6,729 bases of DNA, from contig CBDUKB010000167.1 in NCBI GenBank assembly GCA_965367695.1, positions 1 to 6,729 on the forward strand. Direction: 5' to 3'. Positions within the stretch are counted from its first letter, which is position 1. Every line of letters starts with the position of its first letter. The notes under the pieces were generated by a model. The model was not told the origin of the DNA and did no database searches. It worked only from the letters and a program-made list of their open reading frames with translations. The position numbers were made by a program, and so were the translations under genes. Positions 1 through 6,228 of this stretch are shown here, piece by piece. The DNA is from Putridiphycobacter sp965367695. GTDB lineage: Bacteria > Bacteroidota > Bacteroidia > Flavobacteriales_D > Crocinitomicaceae.

Positions 1-1408
1 GACTGTTTTTACTCAATTGATAGGCTAGAGAAGCCCTTGGGGATACTTTTGATTCCTTTAAATATATTGAATGGTCCATTCTACCGCCAAAACGGGTGAC
101 CAATTTTTTTGATAAATACCAATCAAATTCTACAAATGATCCTATGTGTTGATTGTTAAAACCATTGTTTATCTCAATTCCATTTGTAATGAATTGTTGA
201 TTGTATTGGGTATTGTAAAACTCTGCACCAGTGTTGACTTTAAATTGCTTGGTGATGGCGCGGGTAAACTTAGACTTTAAATGAAGTCCATTGTTTTCTT
301 TTTCAAATAAATCTGTATTGATATTGATGGTTTCGACATAATTAGTGAAGGCCCCACTCAAATGCATGACCCAATTTTCGTTTACTAAACCTTTATAAGA
401 AGCGTTGAGGTAAGTGTTTCTATTTTTTAAATTCAAGGCATCTTCTGCTTGAGTATCTATGTTATAGTCCATTAAATTAAATTGGGTTTGAGAATAATTC
501 CCATATACTTTCAACAATCCCTTTTTGGTTTTCTGTCTAAAACTAATGGCTGACTCCATGGATTCAGGCATTTTGTTCCAATTGATGCCTTGTGGCACTA
601 AATTCATGTAAGGCGTCAAATTTGAATAGTCAAGGCTAGCGGTGATGGCTGATTTTTCCCATTTTTTAGTCCCTGCTAATCCCAGTCCAACTGATAAGAT
701 AGAAATATCTAATTGATCTTCATTTTGCATGCCTTTGGTGTCTAATAATAAAACGGACGACAAGGCTTCTCCAAATTCTGCTGAAAAACCACCTGTACTA
801 AAAACAGTACCTTCGAACATAAATGGATTAAATCGACTTCTTACCGAAGTGTTAGGTGCAGCAGCATTGTATGGATTTTGAACCAAAGCACCATCAATAA
901 ATGTTTGGCTTTCGTCACTGGAACCACCCCTTACAAATAATTTACCTGATTCTCCATTGTTTGAAGTGCCCGGCAAGTATTGCAAGGCATTCACTACGTT
1001 TCCACTTGCACCAGGTGTGGTGACCATATCTAATGAAGTGAGTAAAACAGCCTTCTTTTTATCTCCTGCTGCAAAGGCCCCTGCAGTAATCACAACAGCA
1101 TCTAATTCATTGAATTTTTCTTTCAATACTATGTTGAGGTTGCTCACATCTCCTGTTAAAAAATAAGACATGGTCTTGGATTCAAAACCAACATACTGAC
1201 AAACTAATTTTACAGCGTCTTTTTGTTGGGTTTTAAATTTAAATTCACCGTTTTGATTGGATATTGTTCCGTCGTACGTACCAGCAATAATAATACTAGC
1301 ACCAATCAAGGGCACTCCTTTTTGGTTGGTGATTTTACCAGAGATGGTAAATTGGGCATTTAAGGTAATATTGGTAAAAAGTAGACTGATGATGAGTATT
1401 GCTTTCAT
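1..1408 (-). CDS. TonB-dependent outer-membrane receptor, N-terminal part (3' end beyond window)
   Basis: Reading down from the ATG at 1408 gives 469 codons without a stop, and the frame leaves the window at base 1, so the C-terminal part is missing. Residues 1-18 form a signal peptide (basic start, hydrophobic core, LNA before Q19). Residues 20-96 match the carboxypeptidase-D regulatory-like beta domain common on Bacteroidota receptors (SGKITNQKGVPLIGAS, then NGEFKF and YVGFES). ELDAVVITAG (101-110) sits where the TonB-box-like linker is expected. The plug domain follows, with NALQYLPG (140-147), LFVRGGSSDESQTFIDG (157-173) and GGFSAEFGEALSSV, and then the first strands of the beta barrel. 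Such proteins import large or scarce ligands across the outer membrane using TonB-ExbBD energy. No SusD-like partner is visible, and the substrate cannot be inferred. Upstream direct repeats suggest LytTR-type control. The family call is secure; the ligand is unknown. Confidence 0.93.
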   Translation of the reverse strand, partial: MKAILIISLLFTNITLNAQFTISGKITNQKGVPLIGASIIIAGTYDGTISNQNGEFKFKTQQKDAVKLVCQYVGFESKTMSYFLTGDVSNLNIVLKEKFNELDAVVITAGAFAAGDKKKAVLLTSLDMVTTPGASGNVVNALQYLPGTSNNGESGKLFVRGGSSDESQTFIDGALVQNPYNAAAPNTSVRSRFNPFMFEGTVFSTGGFSAEFGEALSSVLLLDTKGMQNEDQLDISILSVGLGLAGTKKWEKSAITASLDYSNLTPYMNLVPQGINWNKMPESMESAISFRQKTKKGLLKVYGNYSQTQFNLMDYNIDTQAEDALNLKNRNTYLNASYKGLVNENWVMHLSGAFTNYVETININTDLFEKENNGLHLKSKFTRAITKQFKVNTGAEFYNTQYNQQFITNGIEINNGFNNQHIGSFVEFDWYLSKKLVTRFGGRMDHSIYLKESKVSPRASLAYQLSKNS

Positions 1409-1428
1409 GATAGTTTGATTTTATAGAT

Positions 1429-1436
1429 CAAATATC
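1429..1436 (-). promoter_or_regulatory. Possible -7 box for the TonB-dependent receptor gene
   Basis: On the minus strand this reads GATATTTG, one mismatch from the Bacteroidota -7 consensus TAnnTTTG, and lies 20 bases before the receptor ATG. At the usual 19-base spacing the -33 position reads TTT rather than TTG, so the promoter would be weak unaided. The direct repeats at 1464-1503 begin just upstream of that -33 position, as expected for an activator site. The call is inference from motif and geometry. Confidence 0.35.
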
Positions 1437-1463
1437 AACGCAATTGTATCAGATTAAAAATTG

Positions 1464-1503
1464 AAAAGGACGAATTGTAATTCCAAAGGGATGAACTGTA
1501 ATT
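1464..1503 (-). repeat. Tandem 19-base direct repeat, candidate LytTR-type operator
   Basis: Two head-to-tail copies occupy 1485-1503 and 1464-1482. They are 16 of 19 identical, all three differences are transitions, and the offset is 21 bases, about two helical turns. On the minus strand the cores are ACAGTTCAT (1491-1499) and ACAATTCGT (1470-1478), separated by 12 bases. The published LytTR half-site consensus is [TA][AC][CA]GTTN[AG][TG], occurring as direct repeats 12-13 bases apart. The first core fits at every position and the second at all but one. The block lies 56-95 bases upstream of the receptor start, and its distal end touches the last base of the preceding gene's stop codon. The repeat is directly visible; regulator identity is inferred. 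Confidence 0.6.
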
Positions 1504-1850
1504 TATTTGCTTTTTTTCGTAAATCGTCCTTTAATTCGGAGCAGCATCTTTTTTTCAAATTCCCAAAAGAAAGCAAACTGACCGAAAATAAATCCGTAAA
1601 TCAATAATACAAGATTATAAATTGGCAGGATTAATATGTAATATATGATGGAGAATAATGCATTTGATTCGCCATTTTCGGTAAAGAACCCAACCACTGG
1701 TTTTTTTAATAATAAGATGGTTGTACCGGTAAGGGCGAAGACAAATAAAATAATAAAAACTTGCAAATAATTTACACCCCAGCGTTTTTGAAGCTTTTCT
1801 ACCCAACTCATATTTGCTGGGTCATTTGTTTGCTTGTTTTTATTGGTCAT
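1503..1850 (-). CDS. DUF6787-like small integral membrane protein
   Basis: This 115-residue protein has two hydrophobic stretches: residues 31-48, and a long one at about 64-95 that may be one re-entrant or two closely packed segments. The pattern matches what I recall of the Bacteroidota DUF6787 family: KLQKRWGV (19-26), FALTGTT (38-44), ILPIYNLVLLIYGFIFGQF (74-92), then FFWEFEKKM (94-102) and a basic tail ending KKSK. No function is established for this family. I chose the ATG at 1850; reading further upstream reaches only a TTG at 1877, which would put the start inside a palindrome and promoter-like box. The 50-base gap to the upstream gene and the TAnnTTTG box suggest it can be transcribed separately. 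The gene is clear; the family assignment is from memory. Confidence 0.8.
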   Translation of the reverse strand: MTNKNKQTNDPANMSWVEKLQKRWGVNYLQVFIILFVFALTGTTILLLKKPVVGFFTENGESNALFSIIYYILILPIYNLVLLIYGFIFGQFAFFWEFEKKMLLRIKGRFTKKSK

Positions 1851-1865
1851 TTCTAAAATCGATTG

Positions 1866-1873
1866 CAAATATA
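1866..1873 (-). promoter_or_regulatory. Candidate -7 promoter box for the DUF6787-like gene
   Basis: The minus strand reads TATATTTG, an exact fit to the Bacteroidota -7 consensus TAnnTTTG, 15 bases before the ATG at 1850. That geometry gives a leader of only about 10 bases. No exact TTG lies at the usual 19-21 base spacing upstream (TTT is found there), so the -33 element is weak. Inferred from motif only. Confidence 0.4.
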
Positions 1874-1889
1874 ACAACTTTATAGTTGT
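1874..1889. repeat. Perfect 6+4+6 palindrome abutting the promoter box
   Basis: The minus strand reads ACAACTATAAAGTTGT, two perfect 6-base arms around a 4-base centre. It directly touches the TAnnTTTG box at 1866-1873 and lies 11 bases after the stop codon of the upstream gene. It is not followed by a T-run, so it does not look like an intrinsic terminator. A small repressor operator within the promoter spacer is possible, but an AT-rich palindrome this short can also arise by chance. Confidence 0.35.
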
Positions 1890-1900
1890 GATAAATTATA

Positions 1901-2275
1901 TTATTGCTTCGATTTTATGTCATATACAAAGTAATTAGTTTTTCCTTGCCAAGGCATGGCCTTGTTGATCTCTTTATAGGATACGGTGACCTTTTCGCCT
2001 TCAAAGGCTTGAATTTTTTGGTACATGGCTTCATCTTCAATTGAAAAGTCCCAAACATTTCCCATGAGGCCAGTTGATTGATCTGTGCCAAAACCACCCA
2101 GGTTCAATTGACCTTCGTAAGTTTTAAAAACATAACCTTTCTTTGAGGTTTTAATGAGGTAGCCAGTTCGGGTACCTTCACTATAAGTGTAATTGGTAAA
2201 TAAAAAATAACCAACCACAAATAGCACCAAGCCAATGCTTAAAAATAAGAGGGTTTTTTTAAAAAATGGATGCAT
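1901..2275 (-). CDS. Conserved small membrane-anchored protein of unknown function
   Basis: The product has 124 residues. A basic start (HPFFKK) and one hydrophobic segment at about residues 8-27 form an uncleaved anchor or signal-anchor, followed by a soluble domain of about 95 residues that should lie outside the inner membrane. The soluble part has a pattern I recognise from Bacteroidota hypothetical proteins: YSEGTRTGYLIKTSKKGY (31-48), VFKTYEGQLNLGGFG (49-63), a central WDFS, and a final MPWQGKTNYFVYDI. Relatives are sometimes labelled 6-phosphogluconate dehydrogenase in databases; nothing here supports that enzyme, which is far longer and has a nucleotide-binding fold. The ATG lies 10 bases after the ruvX stop, so the two are probably co-transcribed. 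No function is proposed. Confidence 0.82.
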   Translation of the reverse strand: MHPFFKKTLLFLSIGLVLFVVGYFLFTNYTYSEGTRTGYLIKTSKKGYVFKTYEGQLNLGGFGTDQSTGLMGNVWDFSIEDEAMYQKIQAFEGEKVTVSYKEINKAMPWQGKTNYFVYDIKSKQ

Positions 2276-2285
2276 ACTTTTATTT

Positions 2286-2696
2286 TTAAATACTACTCAT
2301 ATAAGATTGTAAAATAATACAAGCTGAAATTTCATCAACCAAAGCTTTATTCTGTCTTTTCTTTTTACTAAGTCCTGAGTCTATCATAGTTTGAAATGCC
2401 ATTTTAGAAGTAAATCTTTCATCCACCATAATGACTGGAATATGCCCAAAGGTCTCTTCTAATTTTTTCTTGATTTCTTGAACGGGAATGGTATTGTGTG
2501 TGGGTTCCCCGTTGAGTCGTTTTGGCTCTCCTAAAATAATGGCATCTACCTTATGCTTGGCAAAATAAGTGACCAAAAATTTAAATAGGTCAGGAGTTTG
2601 AATAGTCGTCAATCCAGAAGCGATAATTTGTAAATCATCCGTTTCGGCAATACCTGTTCTTTTGGTTCCGTAATCTAGTGAAATGAGCCTTCCCAT
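2286..2696 (-). CDS. ruvX: YqgF/RuvX-family RNase H-fold nuclease (putative Holliday junction resolvase)
   Basis: The 136-residue length is normal for the family. The RNase H-like fold is marked by LISLDYGTKRTGIA (4-17, catalytic-type D8), IILGEPKRLNGEP (53-65), VDERFTS (91-97) and LVDEISACIILQSY (119-132, acidic D121/E122). Members are cytoplasmic and essential in several bacteria. The E. coli protein is implicated in pre-16S rRNA 5' end processing, and other relatives in resolving Holliday junctions, so the exact substrate here is open. Its ATG overlaps the last base of the nhaC stop codon (TAATG), implying co-transcription and probably translational coupling to the transporter. A short membrane protein follows 10 bases downstream. 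All expected acidic residues are present, so the protein should be active. Confidence 0.94.
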   Translation of the reverse strand: MGRLISLDYGTKRTGIAETDDLQIIASGLTTIQTPDLFKFLVTYFAKHKVDAIILGEPKRLNGEPTHNTIPVQEIKKKLEETFGHIPVIMVDERFTSKMAFQTMIDSGLSKKKRQNKALVDEISACIILQSYMSSI

Positions 2697-4663
2697 TATG
2701 TTACTGATTTTTTTCCAAAAATTTCTACTACGCCAATGATGACTAAAAATGCGAAGAGAAAAGATATGAGTGGATGAAGTCCGAGCGCTGATGGTATGGT
2801 GCCTGCAAAAACTGATACAACACCCACTGTTAATGCATAAGGAATTTGTGTACGGACATGGTCAATATGATTACAACCACTCGCTAAGGAGCTTAAAATT
2901 GTCGTATCTGAAATTGGAGAGCAATGGTCTCCTAAAACTGATCCTGCTAATACAGAGCTTACCACATTGTAAAATATTGGCATGGCAATGTCTGGCTCCA
3001 TGGATTCATTCATACAAATAAGCCATGCAGCTGGTAGAATTAAAGGGTACACCAATGCCATGGTCGACCATGATGAGCCAGTTGAAAAGGCAACAAATGC
3101 GGCTAAGACAAATGTAAATGCTGGAATTAACCAAGGTGATATTCTTCCGTCAATTAAATGTGCTAAAAAGTTTGCTGTGTGCATGTCTTCAGTTACAAGT
3201 GCTAATGACCATGCTAAAATTAATATCAACAAGGCAGGCATCATACTTTTGAATCCTTTGATGATGGTTTCAATGGTATCCTTTAGGTTCATAATTCGTT
3301 GAGAAAGTGTAAGGAAAACAGCAACAAACATAGCGGTTAAAGAAGCCCATAATAAGGCTGTATAGGAGTCCGAAACACCAATCAAACTACCAAGTTTCTG
3401 TCCAAATGTATCGGCAGGCATGGGCAATAAGTGCATGTCATTCCAAATGGAACCCCAGCTTGTATAGGTGGCGCTTTCATTCAATACTAATAATTCACTT
3501 TTTAAACTTTGAAAGCCAGTGAATAATAAACCAATTAGCGTTCCGAAAACGATAATCAATACGGGAATTATCGCATTCATTGCCCGGTGTGGAATATTAT
3601 CTATTGGTTCTAAGTCTTCCATTTCAGTTAAATCCGCATCATTTTCTTCCGGGTTGACAATACTTCCAGCCCTCGCTCTTTTTTCAGCACTTAACATGGA
3701 GCCAAAATCTTTTTCTCTCCAAATTAAATAAAACATAAAAAACAGGGTCAAAATTGGATAGAAGGAATAGGCCAAACTATTTAAAAATATGCCATATACA
3801 CCTTCGTCAATCTGAACTGAGTCCATATTTATTTTATCTAAGCCATTCTGAATATAACCTAACTCTGCACCAATCCACGTGGTAACAAATGCAATGGCGG
3901 CGACAGGTGCAGCTGTTGAATCGACTATGTATGCTAATTTTTCCCTTGAAATTTTTAATTTATCTGTAATGGCTCGCATGGTATTTCCAACTACCAAAGA
4001 ATTGGCATAATCGTCAAAGAAAATTGAAAGCCCTAAAAAGTAAGTGGTCAATTGACCACTCCGCGCATTCTTAGCGTACTTAATAATTCTATTTACAATG
4101 CCTTTCATTCCACCGTTTCGTGAAATTAACGCCACTATTCCACCAATTAATACAGAGAAAATAATGACACTTACGTGTCCAGAATCGATTAAAGCTGAAA
4201 TAATATAAGTATCAATGACTCTTAAAAAACCAGTAAATATGCCTATAAACCCATCACTATAATAGCCTATAATAGCCCCACCCAAGAATATTCCAGAAAA
4301 TAGTGAGAAGATTACTTCTTTATAAAGCAAGGCGAAAAAAATGGCGAATAATGGAGGTAAAATCGACATCCATAATGGAATCACACGATTGGTCGGTTGG
4401 TTGAATTTGTAATCTTCAATGTCTAATACTTCCCCGTTCTTAAACTTATGTGTAAAACTTGGATGTTCTCCTGAGAAGTCAAGTTCAATTTGTTTATTGT
4501 TGACAGTAATGATGGCTGGAAAATTTTCATTTACGTTCGTAATATAGACAGTAGATGGTACCCCTTCTAAAATAATTTCTGGGTAGTCTATTTTTAAACT
4601 CGACTGACCAATAGCATTGAAAGCTAAGAGGACAAAAGTGAATAAATAAAGAAATTTCCGCAT
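2696..4663 (-). CDS. nhaC: NhaC-family Na+/H+ antiporter with signal peptide and exported N-terminal domain
   Basis: This 655-residue inner-membrane protein should exchange Na+ for protons. Diagnostic NhaC-family blocks are SIFFDDYANSLVVGNTMR (213-230), ISREKLAYIVDSTAAPVA (238-255), AFSTGSSWSTMALVYP (525-540) and LAGSVLGDHCSPISDTT (572-588), carried on about a dozen hydrophobic segments from residue 95 onward. The N-terminus is unusual for a plain antiporter: residues 1-19 are a good signal peptide (MRKFLYLF... ending AIG before Q20), and about 20-90 form a polar, beta-rich stretch expected in the periplasm. A charged loop near 319-362 contains an acidic run (EENDADLTEMEDLEPID). I chose the ATG at 4663; a TTG one codon upstream is less likely, and the next Met is near residue 99, after the signal peptide. 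It shares one base with ruvX. Ion preference is inferred from family. Confidence 0.92.
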   Translation of the reverse strand: MRKFLYLFTFVLLAFNAIGQSSLKIDYPEIILEGVPSTVYITNVNENFPAIITVNNKQIELDFSGEHPSFTHKFKNGEVLDIEDYKFNQPTNRVIPLWMSILPPLFAIFFALLYKEVIFSLFSGIFLGGAIIGYYSDGFIGIFTGFLRVIDTYIISALIDSGHVSVIIFSVLIGGIVALISRNGGMKGIVNRIIKYAKNARSGQLTTYFLGLSIFFDDYANSLVVGNTMRAITDKLKISREKLAYIVDSTAAPVAAIAFVTTWIGAELGYIQNGLDKINMDSVQIDEGVYGIFLNSLAYSFYPILTLFFMFYLIWREKDFGSMLSAEKRARAGSIVNPEENDADLTEMEDLEPIDNIPHRAMNAIIPVLIIVFGTLIGLLFTGFQSLKSELLVLNESATYTSWGSIWNDMHLLPMPADTFGQKLGSLIGVSDSYTALLWASLTAMFVAVFLTLSQRIMNLKDTIETIIKGFKSMMPALLILILAWSLALVTEDMHTANFLAHLIDGRISPWLIPAFTFVLAAFVAFSTGSSWSTMALVYPLILPAAWLICMNESMEPDIAMPIFYNVVSSVLAGSVLGDHCSPISDTTILSSLASGCNHIDHVRTQIPYALTVGVVSVFAGTIPSALGLHPLISFLFAFLVIIGVVEIFGKKSVT

Positions 4664-4667
4664 CAAA

Positions 4668-4697
4668 CAAAAATAAGAAGTTTGTGGAATAAAGCAA
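4668..4697 (-). promoter_or_regulatory. Candidate Bacteroidota-type promoter for the nhaC-ruvX genes
   Basis: On the minus strand a TTG (4695-4697) is followed after 19 bases by TATTTTTG (4668-4675), matching the Bacteroidota -33 TTG and -7 TAnnTTTG elements at a typical spacing. The box ends only 4 bases before the nhaC ATG, so transcription would start at or very near the start codon and give a leaderless or nearly leaderless message. It sits in the 110-base gap after the upstream operon, where a promoter is expected. AT-rich chance matches are common, so the call is moderate. Confidence 0.45.
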
Positions 4698-4773
4698 CAG
4701 TTAATGAAAGTATTTAGTTTTGATAATTATTTGATACGATCTTAATGGGTTACTAAGTTAATCTTCAAAAGAC

Positions 4774-5079
4774 TTAATACTCCATTTCAACTTTTGCAAT
4801 GCGTACGGAATAGTTTTCGTACCAAATAGATTTTCCTTTGTCTTTGGCATCAAGGTGTTGGCTATTGTTTTTCCATTGTTGGATAGCTGCTAAATCTTTC
4901 CAATACGAAACGGTGATGCCTATTTCTGACCTTGCCGATTCCACACCTAAAAAACCGGGTTGTTTTTGGGCCAATTCCACCATTTTGTCTGCCATAGCTG
5001 CATAACCTTTATCGCCTTCCGACCTTTTTGAGGTGAAAATCACTGCATAATAAGGAGGTTTTGGTGTTTCAGCTATCAT
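4774..5079 (-). CDS. Antibiotic biosynthesis monooxygenase (ABM) domain protein
   Basis: This 101-residue soluble protein has the pattern of the small ABM family with a dimeric ferredoxin-like fold: a first strand PYYAVIFTSKR (9-19), a helix with MADKMVELAQKQPGFLGVES (29-48), a strand GITVSYWKDL (54-63), then IQQWKNNSQHLDAKDKG (66-82, with W69 and H75) and a C-terminal strand ending YSVRIAKVEMEY. It resembles the stand-alone family type found in many bacteria rather than a polyketide-cluster enzyme. Some members oxidise small aromatic compounds without cofactors or degrade haem, but most have no known substrate, and none can be assigned here. Its ATG is 3 bases after the rsmG stop, so it is probably the last gene of the purK-purE-rsmG operon. 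Despite the family name, nothing nearby suggests antibiotic synthesis. Confidence 0.85.
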   Translation of the reverse strand: MIAETPKPPYYAVIFTSKRSEGDKGYAAMADKMVELAQKQPGFLGVESARSEIGITVSYWKDLAAIQQWKNNSQHLDAKDKGKSIWYENYSVRIAKVEMEY

Positions 5080-5082
5080 GTT

Positions 5083-5721
5083 TTAAGAATTTAAATCGAC
5101 GTAAACTACTTTTTTGGTTTCAAAAAATTCTTCTTCAAAATGATCGGCCAAATGTAAATACTCGTAATATTCTCTAACAGGTTTCATTTCATCTGTCAAG
5201 TCACCTCCTTTTAAGTATAAAAGTCCATTAGGGAAGGCATTTTTATCATTTTTCTTGATTTTTTTACGGACCCACATTAAAAATTTGGGCATGGCAGTGA
5301 CTGCTCTGCTAACAACAAAATCAAATTTATGTTGAATCTCTTCTGCGCGAACTTGTTTGGCAATCACATTGGTCAATCCCAAGGCGTCCTTCACTTCGTT
5401 CACTACTTTAATTTTTTTTCCGATAGAATCTACCAAGTAAAAATTACATTCAGGAAACATGATGGCCAATGGAATTCCAGGGAAACCACCTCCAGTACCT
5501 ACATCTAATATATCTGAACCAGGAACAAAATTAATGGCCTTCGCAATTCCTAAAGAATGCAATACATGCTTTTCGTAAAAATCATCAAAGTCTTTTCTAC
5601 TCACCACATTAATTTGATCGTTCCAAAGTTTATAAACCTCATACAATTGGGCGAACAATTTTTTTTGTTCCTCCGTTAAGTGCGGGAAATACTTATAAAT
5701 TAAATCAACAGATTGGGTCAT
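5083..5721 (-). CDS. rsmG: 16S rRNA (guanine527-N7)-methyltransferase
   Basis: The 212-residue product has the RsmG (GidB) class I methyltransferase fold and normal family length. An N-terminal helical part carries LWNDQINVVSRKD (32-44) and EKHVLHSL (50-57). The S-adenosylmethionine site is DILDVGTGGGFPGIPLA (70-86), followed by the LVDSIGKKIKVV strand and helix (96-107), VSRAV (137-141) and LLYLKGGDL (167-175). It methylates N7 of G527 in 16S rRNA in the decoding region; in other bacteria loss of the enzyme gives low-level streptomycin resistance. The ATG directly abuts the purE stop with no spacer, and the next gene begins 3 bases after its own stop, so it should be read from a shared message with purine genes. 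All expected motifs are intact. Confidence 0.95.
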   Translation of the reverse strand: MTQSVDLIYKYFPHLTEEQKKLFAQLYEVYKLWNDQINVVSRKDFDDFYEKHVLHSLGIAKAINFVPGSDILDVGTGGGFPGIPLAIMFPECNFYLVDSIGKKIKVVNEVKDALGLTNVIAKQVRAEEIQHKFDFVVSRAVTAMPKFLMWVRKKIKKNDKNAFPNGLLYLKGGDLTDEMKPVREYYEYLHLADHFEEEFFETKKVVYVDLNS

Positions 5722-6216
5722 TTAATGTTTGTTATTTTCCATTTCTTCGGCAGTCTTCAATACCTTTTCTTTCAATTCCGCTTTATAAGCTGTCAGTTTT
5801 TCAAATACTGCTGGATTACTTGCGCCAATGATACTTGCTGCCAATAAACCTGCATTTTTAGCACCGTTTAAAGCTACGGTCGCTACGGGTATTCCGCCAG
5901 GCATTTGTAAGATAGATAAAACAGAATCCCATCCGTCAATTGAGTTACTTGATTTAATTGGAACTCCAATGACTGGTAAAGCTGTCAAAGAAGCTGTCAT
6001 GCCCGGTAAATGCGCTGCACCACCTGCTCCAGCAATAATTACTTTAATCCCTCTACTGTGAGCTGACTTTGCGTAATCAAACATTCTTTCAGGTGTACGG
6101 TGTGCCGATACAACGGTTATTTCATAGTCAATTCCAATTACTTTTAAAGCATCAGCTGCTTCTTGCATAATGGGTAAGTCCGACTTTGAACCCATGATAA
6201 TTCCAACTTCTATCAT
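5722..6216 (-). CDS. purE: N5-carboxyaminoimidazole ribonucleotide mutase (PurE class I)
   Basis: The protein of 164 residues moves the carboxyl group of N5-CAIR to carbon 4, giving CAIR in de novo purine synthesis. The class I signature is complete: IIMGSKSDLPIM (6-17) for phosphate binding, SAHRTPERM (37-45) with the catalytic-type H39, IIAGAGGAAHLPGM (60-73), VIGVPIKSSNSIDGWDSVLS (82-101) and MPGGIPVATVA (105-115). Pairing with PurK just upstream supports the class I mutase route rather than the AIR carboxylase used by class II enzymes. The start is the ATG 12 bases after the purK stop; no Shine-Dalgarno is visible in the short AT-rich spacer, as is usual in Bacteroidota. The stop abuts rsmG. 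Activity should be cytoplasmic, in an octameric enzyme by family precedent. Confidence 0.96.
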   Translation of the reverse strand: MIEVGIIMGSKSDLPIMQEAADALKVIGIDYEITVVSAHRTPERMFDYAKSAHSRGIKVIIAGAGGAAHLPGMTASLTALPVIGVPIKSSNSIDGWDSVLSILQMPGGIPVATVALNGAKNAGLLAASIIGASNPAVFEKLTAYKAELKEKVLKTAEEMENNKH

Positions 6217-6228
6217 AATTTTATGTCA

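Noticed and set aside
957..1166. Plus-strand open frame of 69 codons
   Set aside because: It lies wholly antisense to the plug-domain coding region of the TonB-dependent receptor, whose motifs are clear on the minus strand.
1..1408. The receptor as a SusC partner in a polysaccharide utilisation locus
   Set aside because: No SusD-like gene or carbohydrate enzyme is visible, and upstream genes are unrelated; what lies beyond the left edge cannot be judged.
1615..1806. Minus-strand out-of-frame open frame
   Set aside because: Shifted-frame shadow inside the DUF6787-like gene; the other frame carries the coherent membrane-protein pattern.
1875..1877. TTG at 1877 as the start of the DUF6787-like gene
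   Set aside because: It would place the start inside the palindrome and upstream of the promoter-like box; the added residues look unlike the family, and an ATG is available at 1850.
1915..2097. Minus-strand out-of-frame open frame
   Set aside because: Shifted-frame shadow inside the small anchored protein gene, whose own frame has the conserved motifs.
2770..3302. Two overlapping plus-strand open frames
   Set aside because: Both are antisense to conserved NhaC membrane segments, and their translations show no recognisable family pattern.
3519..3731. Plus-strand open frame of 70 codons
   Set aside because: Antisense shadow of the NhaC gene; no promoter-like signal or family motif.
4664..4666. 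TTG one codon upstream as the nhaC start
   Set aside because: The adjacent ATG at 4663 gives the same signal peptide and is the more usual start codon; the extra residue adds nothing.
4743..4760. Weak hairpin in the gap after the ABM gene as a terminator
   Set aside because: The stem is only about six pairs with a G-T wobble, AT-rich, and no T-run follows it in the direction of transcription.
5828..6061. Plus-strand open frame of 77 codons
   Set aside because: Antisense to the most conserved part of purE; a by-product of that coding sequence.
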